NCBI RefSeq assembly: GCF_042675665.1
Contig: NZ_JBHTJI010000001.1
Location: forward strand, 434,001-498,000
Reading direction: 5' to 3'
DNA: 64,000 nucleotides
Origin: Mariniflexile jejuense
GTDB taxonomy: Bacteria; Bacteroidota; Bacteroidia; Flavobacteriales; Flavobacteriaceae
Shown: positions 59,283-64,000 of the stretch, piece by piece
Layout of the letters: each line of letters opens with the position of its first letter
How positions within the stretch are numbered: the first letter of the stretch is position 1
Translations under genes and position numbers: made by a program
Notes under the pieces: model-generated
Seen by the model: the letters and a program-made list of their open reading frames with translations, nothing else
Told to the model about the DNA's origin: nothing
Database searches by the model: none

Positions 59283-59967
59283 TATCCTCAGCCAAAGCTT
59301 TGCATCCTATATTCATTAAGTCTTTTGTGTCGATGGTATTAATGCTTTCATGAAGTTTTTTAACTAAGCCATTATAAAAATTAGGATATCCAGTAACTCT
59401 ATACCAAAATTCAGTACCAATTATTACTGGATGTATCTTATCAATAGCTCTATAATGCATACTTAATTCATCAGTTTCACCATAAAGCACACCAACTATA
59501 AAGTCTGTATTGTTAATTCCTTCAAAAGCTTTATTAGTTCGAGCTAAATTAATTGTATTTGTAAACTTTCTAATCAAAGGCTTTACATATTCAGAATTTA
59601 TAGTATTTGGTCCTGATTTTAATTGACACCATTTTTTTCTATTGTCAATTTTATCAACAAACTCAATATCCATTCCTTTTATTAAAGAGCCATATGCAAT
59701 CCCTATTTCAACAAACATATTTTGTATTCTTGTACCAAATGACGTATTTATTGATGTACCCAAAACTCTTGGATAAAATAAAGCTTTAGCAACACCTTCT
59801 GGAGTATAATTATTATCCAAAACTTTAGAAAGATATTTAACTACAATTGGATTAACATTATAAGATTTCAATTTAGAATGTGTTTTTAAAGAAGCTTCTA
59901 TATGATTTTTGAAAATAAACGTTTCAAAATAGTTAACTATATCAATGGTTAATTCTTGTTCACTCAT
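59254..59967 (-). CDS. Type II restriction endonuclease, EcoO109I-like
   Basis: 237 residues. YPRVLGTSINTSFGTRIQ (about 65-81), then DIEFVDKIDNRKKWCQLKSGPNTIN, which fits the PD-(D/E)XK active site: Asp at about 100 or 105 and Gln-x-Lys at about 115-117. VGVLYGETDEL and GTEFWYRVTG follow. The order PRV-G, LK-G, VGV-YG, and EFW recalls EcoO109I. That enzyme cuts RGGNCCY, but the specificity of this one cannot be read. It is convergent with the cytosine methyltransferase and shares its last 29 bases, so the two form one RM system. Confidence 0.85.
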   Translation of the reverse strand: MSEQELTIDIVNYFETFIFKNHIEASLKTHSKLKSYNVNPIVVKYLSKVLDNNYTPEGVAKALFYPRVLGTSINTSFGTRIQNMFVEIGIAYGSLIKGMDIEFVDKIDNRKKWCQLKSGPNTINSEYVKPLIRKFTNTINLARTNKAFEGINNTDFIVGVLYGETDELSMHYRAIDKIHPVIIGTEFWYRVTGYPNFYNGLVKKLHESINTIDTKDLMNIGCKALAEDIRNSPLFDF

Positions 59968-60067
59968 ATAATCTTAAATTCAAAATATTAATCTTTTCAA
60001 ATTTAATTCTTTTATAATTCAATTAGATAAAATTCATACAAAACCTTAAAAAATTTTAAAAAAAAAC

Positions 60068-61753
60068 TTAAAAAGGCGCTTCACAAGTAATCGTAAACAC
60101 CTCTTTACCAATAGGATGCGTAAATGTTAAGCTTTCTGCGTGTAAATGTAATCTATTGGCTTTTATGCCATATAAATCGTCGCCAACAATAGGTATTTTT
60201 AGTCCTAGGCTATGTGCTGCATGCACACGAAGTTGGTGCGTTCTACCTGTAATGGGGTAAAAATGAATTCGGGTTTTTCCATGTTCTATAGCTACAACTT
60301 TGTAATTTGTTATGGCTGGTTTTCCATGTTCGTAGCATACCAATTGTTGTGGTCGGTTATCTAAATCGACTCGTAACGGTAAATTAATATTTCCTTCTTT
60401 AGTATGCAAAATACCATCCAACAAGGCAACATAGCGTTTTTTTATACTTCGCTCTATAAATTGTTTTTGTAATTGCTTGTGTATACGTTCACTTTTTGCA
60501 ACTAACAATAAACCAGAGGTAGACATGTCTAATCGATGCACCAACAACGGACCAGTTGCATTAGGCAAATACTGTTGCATTTTAGTAAATACCGATTCGT
60601 TTGTGGTTTTCCCTGGTACAGACAAAAATTCATGCGGCTTGTTTACTAAAAGCAAATTGTCGTCTTCAAAAACAATTTCTAAATCGTTTTTATAGCTTAT
60701 GGATTGTTCTATAGGGTTTTGTTCAACCTCCAAACCTTGCATCATATGCCCTAAAATGGGTTCGCATTTACTACGGCACGATGGATAAAACTGTTGGTGT
60801 TTACGTACTTCAGATTTTGGCGAAGTTCCCCACCAAAATTCCGCCATACAAATAGGTTTCAAGTTATTTTCATAAGCATATTGAAACAATTTTGGCGCAG
60901 CACATTCTCCTGAACCTGCTGGTGGTATGGGCGATGCGGTGTTTTTAAAAATAGTAAGTAAATTTTTTGTTTCTCCTTCAGCGTTTAAAAATTCATACTG
61001 CTCATGAATCCGTTTTTGTAAAGAAGCAGACAATGTAGCGCGTTGTTCTTTTAGCTGCTGAATAGGTTTTTCAAAAACACTCAAGTGCTTTTCAGCATCT
61101 TTTATGTGTTGTTCCCAATGAAGCTTTAAATGTTTTAACCGAAGTTGATAACCAATACTTTGCTGGTTTAATGTTTCTAAAAAAACAGCATAGGATTCTG
61201 GTGTTAGTTGATGCTTTTCAGTTTCACGTTTTAAGTTCCGTAGTTTTTTAGCTGTTTTAATTTCAGTTTTAAGTGCATTTAATGCTGTTTCAAATTGCAC
61301 TTTAACATTTACCACATTTTGAATGGCTTCTAAAAATGGTAATGCTTTTTCTAGACTTACTATTTTAGCATTTAGCGTGTTTAATTTTGCTTCACCTTGT
61401 TTATAAAAACCCGCTTCTTTTAAAGTGTTGTAAACAGTTGGCGTGAAGCCTTTTATATAGTTACTATTGGCTAGTTTTCCTGAAAAAGCAGCTAAATATC
61501 CTAATTCATTTTCTGCGTTTTTAACTACCATAACGCCAAACATTTTACCTATTACTAAGCCTTTTTGATTGGAGTTCAATCCGAAATTATGAGTGAAATC
61601 TGTTTGATTTTCAAGGTATTGTTGCAACTCTTTTGCTGCTATAATAGTTAATGGATGCGGTTCGTAATAAAACGGAAAGGTGAATTTTTCGGGTAAACTT
61701 ACTCCCGAATCTAATTTTAATGGATGAAAAAACGAATTACTAAATTGACTCAT
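60068..61753 (-). CDS. Long RluA-family pseudouridine synthase
   Basis: About 561 residues from the ATG at 61753 (MSQFSNSFFHPLKLD); the frame is open to 61783. The C-terminal 210 residues are the catalytic domain: DDNLLLVNKPHEFLSVPG, LLVHRLDMSTSGLLLVAKSERIHKQL (nucleophilic Asp in HRLD) and ITGRTHQLRVHAAH. The N-terminal 350 residues are a family-specific extension with a long coiled coil (about 130-260) and a Cys-bearing segment (GSGECAAPKLFQYAYENNLK, PSCRSKCEPILGHMM). Such long forms occur in Bacteroidota and some Proteobacteria. Its RNA target is unknown. The next gene (61788) begins 34 bases upstream of this start. Confidence 0.9.
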   Translation of the reverse strand: MSQFSNSFFHPLKLDSGVSLPEKFTFPFYYEPHPLTIIAAKELQQYLENQTDFTHNFGLNSNQKGLVIGKMFGVMVVKNAENELGYLAAFSGKLANSNYIKGFTPTVYNTLKEAGFYKQGEAKLNTLNAKIVSLEKALPFLEAIQNVVNVKVQFETALNALKTEIKTAKKLRNLKRETEKHQLTPESYAVFLETLNQQSIGYQLRLKHLKLHWEQHIKDAEKHLSVFEKPIQQLKEQRATLSASLQKRIHEQYEFLNAEGETKNLLTIFKNTASPIPPAGSGECAAPKLFQYAYENNLKPICMAEFWWGTSPKSEVRKHQQFYPSCRSKCEPILGHMMQGLEVEQNPIEQSISYKNDLEIVFEDDNLLLVNKPHEFLSVPGKTTNESVFTKMQQYLPNATGPLLVHRLDMSTSGLLLVAKSERIHKQLQKQFIERSIKKRYVALLDGILHTKEGNINLPLRVDLDNRPQQLVCYEHGKPAITNYKVVAIEHGKTRIHFYPITGRTHQLRVHAAHSLGLKIPIVGDDLYGIKANRLHLHAESLTFTHPIGKEVFTITCEAPF

Positions 61754-61787
61754 TGCCTGGTAAAAAACCATGCAAAGAAACAAATTT

Positions 61788-62183
61788 TTATTGCTTTAAA
61801 TAATTTCCAGACAGTATTCGTTTTAAATTGGTTGTTTTAAAATTATAAACATACACCCATGATTTTATAGTAGTATTATTGCTTAAAAACGCATCAATTA
61901 AAACACGAGTATATTCATTTGGGTGTTCAGCAGTTTCAACAATACCTTCATAATCGTCTAAAATTTTAAAGGTTTTTGCTTCATTTTTTATTTTAAAAAT
62001 ATGTCCATAAACTTTTTCAGTTTCATTTGTACTTAAAACTGCTCCAGGATACCATGAAACTTCATATAGTTTACCATAAAAATAGCCTTCACTTACAAAC
62101 TCCGCATTTTTTTCTAAAAATTTTGACATGTAACTATCAAAGTTTTTTAGTAACGTTCCGTAAACAAAAAGATAATCTAACAT
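61788..62183 (-). CDS. Gamma-glutamylcyclotransferase-family protein
   Basis: About 131 residues from the ATG at 62183 (MLDYLFVYGTLLKNFDS). ATG at 62189 and TTG at 62204 are also open, but this start gives the family's normal N-terminus. YLFVYGTLL is the family signature, and LYEVSWYPGAVLS, VYGHIFKI and LDDYEG (with the catalytic Glu region) follow. Members cleave gamma-glutamyl amines or act in glutathione turnover. It lies upstream of the long RluA gene on the same strand. Confidence 0.88.
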   Translation of the reverse strand: MLDYLFVYGTLLKNFDSYMSKFLEKNAEFVSEGYFYGKLYEVSWYPGAVLSTNETEKVYGHIFKIKNEAKTFKILDDYEGIVETAEHPNEYTRVLIDAFLSNNTTIKSWVYVYNFKTTNLKRILSGNYLKQ

Positions 62184-62251
62184 TAACATAAATAAATTAT
62201 TCAAAGATAATTATTTAAAAACAAACACTATCTTTAAAATAAAAATGCTGT

Positions 62252-62746
62252 ATGAATAAACTATATATAATCTGCTTGATTTTAACTTGCACATCTTGTT
62301 TATATATTCGAAATAATGATGATACCGAACCACAAAAATCTTCATTTAAAGCTGTAACTATAAATAGAAGTGATTTTGAAAATTCAACAGAATTAATGGA
62401 AGCCAAACCAAACATAGAATCCGGCAAAATATACGTTAAAGACAATTACCTAATTATTAATGAACCAAATGAAGGATTTCATATTTACAATAATTCAAAC
62501 CAAAAAACGCCAATCAAAATAGGTTTTTTAAAAATATTAGGTTCTACCGATTTAACAATTAAGGGCGATATAATATATGCCAACAATGCTGTTGATTTGA
62601 TTGCCTTAAAAATTGATTTAGAGCTAAATAGTATTGAAATTACAAAACGTGTTAAGAATATTTTTCCTGAAAAAGCATCACCAGATGGATATTATAATGA
62701 TACACCAACTGATGAAGTTTTAATTAATTGGGTTTTAAAAAACTAA
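62252..62746 (+). CDS. Lipoprotein, short LVIVD-like
   Basis: 164 residues. The signal LIICLILTCTSC-type ends in a lipobox Cys at about residue 16. The rest resembles the start of an LVIVD beta-propeller (KDNYLIINEPNEGFHIYNNSN, IKIGFLKILGSTDLTIKGDIIYANNAVDLIALKI), as in surface proteins with 45-residue repeats. It lacks enough repeats for a full propeller. A second LVIVD-type lipoprotein gene follows after 3 bases, so the two are one operon. Confidence 0.78.
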   Translation: MNKLYIICLILTCTSCLYIRNNDDTEPQKSSFKAVTINRSDFENSTELMEAKPNIESGKIYVKDNYLIINEPNEGFHIYNNSNQKTPIKIGFLKILGSTDLTIKGDIIYANNAVDLIALKIDLELNSIEITKRVKNIFPEKASPDGYYNDTPTDEVLINWVLKN

Positions 62747-62749
62747 AAA

Positions 62750-63481
62750 ATGAGAAAAATTATATTTTACCTAGGCATTATTATTTTTTTTGGTTGTGAT
62801 TCAAATAATTCTTCCGATTCATTAAGTGGAGAAACAGGACAAGGTGGCTCGTTAGCACAATTCACAATAGTTGGCAATTATCTTTACACTGTCGATCAAT
62901 TTTCCCTTAATGTTTTTAATATTTCGAATCCAGAATCTCCTGTACAAGTAAACACATCATACGTAGGTTTTGATATAGAAACCTTATCTGATTTTGGTGG
63001 CAATTTATATATAGGTTCTCAAACAGGTATGTTTATTTACGATTTATCAAATCCTGAAGAACCAAAACAATTAGCTGCTGTATCACATTTTAGAGCTTGC
63101 GATCCCGTTATAGCAAACCAAACAAATGCCTTTGTAACCTTAAATGGAAGTGCGGGATGTGGTGGAAACCTTAGTGCTTTAGAAATTTACGATACAACAA
63201 CCATTACATCGCCAGTTTTAATTTCTAGAAGAAATTTGATAGCTCCAAAAGGTCTTGGGTTGTATAACAACTATCTATTTGTTTGTGATGACGTAATAAA
63301 GATTTTTGATATTTCAAACCCAAAAGAATCTGTACTAGTTAATTCTATAGATATTTCTGCTTTTGACGTTATAATAAGAAACAACCAACTTATAGTTATT
63401 AGCGAAACTAATTTAACACAGTATCAATTAGATGAAACTAATATTAATAACATTACAAAATTGAGTACTTTAAATATTTAA
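62750..63481 (+). CDS. LVIVD-repeat lipoprotein
   Basis: 243 residues. The lipobox IIIFFGCDSN places the lipid at about residue 16. At least four repeats follow, each ending D-(L/I)-S-N-P-x-x-P-x-x (FNISNPESPVQV, YDLSNPEEPKQL, FDISNPKESVLV), the LVIVD pattern of surface beta-propellers. SHFRACDPVIANQTNAFVTLN is one strand set. Function unknown, perhaps adhesive. Its stop overlaps ytxJ on the opposite strand by 4 bases. Confidence 0.85.
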   Translation: MRKIIFYLGIIIFFGCDSNNSSDSLSGETGQGGSLAQFTIVGNYLYTVDQFSLNVFNISNPESPVQVNTSYVGFDIETLSDFGGNLYIGSQTGMFIYDLSNPEEPKQLAAVSHFRACDPVIANQTNAFVTLNGSAGCGGNLSALEIYDTTTITSPVLISRRNLIAPKGLGLYNNYLFVCDDVIKIFDISNPKESVLVNSIDISAFDVIIRNNQLIVISETNLTQYQLDETNINNITKLSTLNI

Positions 63482-63867
63482 ATATAATTACTCAATTCTA
63501 AACTATTAATACCTCCGTGGTTTTCATAAGCAACAGCTTCACCATTTTTTATAACCAATAGTTGTGGTGATTCGTGCATTACTTGAAATTTAACAGCAAT
63601 TTCATTTGAAATTTCCCTGTAATTCAACAAATCTAAATAATACAAATCAAGATGATTTTCTGTAAGATAAAAATCTGCTTCAAACTGTTTTAAAACCATT
63701 CTACTAATACCACAACGGGTTGAATGTTTGAAAATAACCTGGGTTTTTGTGTTCGATTGAGCATCAACAGTCTTCAATTGATCCAAATTGGTTAATTGTA
63801 TCCATGGTAACGTTTTAGTTTCCTTTTCTTCAGAAGTATTACTAAATAATTTATTAAATATTCCCAT
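63478..63867 (-). CDS. ytxJ: Bacilliredoxin-type protein YtxJ
   Basis: 129 residues. A thioredoxin-like fold with the single active Cys in IFKHSTRCGISRMVLKQFE (monothiol, TRCGIS in place of the usual TCPIS-type) and HESPQLLVIKNGEAVAYENHG near the end. In bacillithiol-using bacteria these proteins remove bacillithiol from oxidised thiols, and flavobacteria commonly carry them. It is convergent with the LVIVD operon. The last 133 bases of the window, upstream of it, hold no clear gene. Confidence 0.9.
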   Translation of the reverse strand: MGIFNKLFSNTSEEKETKTLPWIQLTNLDQLKTVDAQSNTKTQVIFKHSTRCGISRMVLKQFEADFYLTENHLDLYYLDLLNYREISNEIAVKFQVMHESPQLLVIKNGEAVAYENHGGINSLELSNYI

Positions 63868-64000
63868 TATATGTTTTAAAAAGTATAAGTCGTTATCATT
63901 TTAAAATCTTACAACTGACTAAAAGTCATTAAAAACAAGGTTTTAACCGACATTTTGTCTTTCAAATAGTACTGGTAAGATTATTGTTTTATACAGTTTG

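Noticed and set aside
1..64000. CRISPR array, prophage, intact insertion sequence, rRNA or riboswitch
   Set aside because: I saw no regularly spaced direct repeats, phage structural genes, transposase, rRNA or known riboswitch core while reading the window.

Overview
The window looks like a chromosomal segment of a member of the Flavobacteriaceae (Bacteroidota). The DNA is AT-rich and Shine-Dalgarno sequences are mostly weak. Several promoters match the Bacteroidota form TTG/TTTG-N19-20-TAnnTTTG. Two genes (one intact, one broken) end in a type IX secretion (T9SS) sorting domain, and a bacilliredoxin-type YtxJ protein is present. The genus cannot be named from the sequence alone.

Layout. 0-9 kb: housekeeping genes (partial aldo/keto reductase, nitronate monooxygenase, dnaK, L-serine dehydratase, panB, an RluA-type synthase, aldehyde dehydrogenase). 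9-14.5 kb: a three-gene operon ending in an orphan histidine kinase, an Lrp regulator divergent from a PLP sulfur-amino-acid lyase, and an NhaC antiporter. 14.6-20 kb: peroxide defence (ahpC-thioredoxin-DUF6952-like operon, katG, a fasciclin protein, tpx). 20-26.5 kb: envelope and division genes (dgkA, ftsK, lolA, an LptF/G permease, ribB). 26.5-34.3 kb: a mixed region with a T9SS protein, a DegT aminotransferase, a REP-like repeat, a nitroreductase, tRNA-Ser(UGA), an AraC-SDR pair sharing a repeated operator, a decayed T9SS/LamG pseudogene and an SGNH hydrolase.

34.3-48.9 kb is the metabolic centrepiece, a divergent sugar-acid and deoxysugar locus. The minus-strand operon (mannonate oxidoreductase, uxuA, lutA, lutB, lutC, kduI) handles hexuronates and lactate. 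The plus-strand operon (bifunctional aldolase-dehydrogenase, rhamnose isomerase, rhamnulokinase, a tandem class II aldolase, an NCS1-type permease, then an aldose epimerase) handles L-rhamnose. The two halves fit together: rhamnulose-1-phosphate cleavage gives lactaldehyde, the fused dehydrogenase would make L-lactate, and LutABC oxidises it to pyruvate. Both promoters carry the same 14-bp site exactly 23 nt upstream of a TAnnTTTG box, in mirror orientation, so one regulator encoded elsewhere probably controls both arms. The sugar set (rhamnose plus uronic acids) suggests feeding on rhamnogalacturonan or ulvan-like polysaccharide. No SusC/SusD pair or polysaccharide lyase is intact here.

49-64 kb: a lipoprotein beta-helix gene, a lone OLD-type ATPase/TOPRIM nuclease gene (possible phage defence), glyA, fumarylacetoacetase, small membrane proteins, a lipoprotein, a type II restriction-modification pair whose 3' ends overlap and whose methyltransferase carries an N-terminal helix-turn-helix, a long RluA synthase, a gamma-glutamylcyclotransferase-like gene, two LVIVD-type lipoproteins and ytxJ.

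I found no CRISPR array, rRNA, prophage or intact insertion sequence. The best candidates for new biology are the mirrored rhamnose/uronate operator, the half-dead tandem aldolase, the AraC repeat triad and the OLD-family gene.
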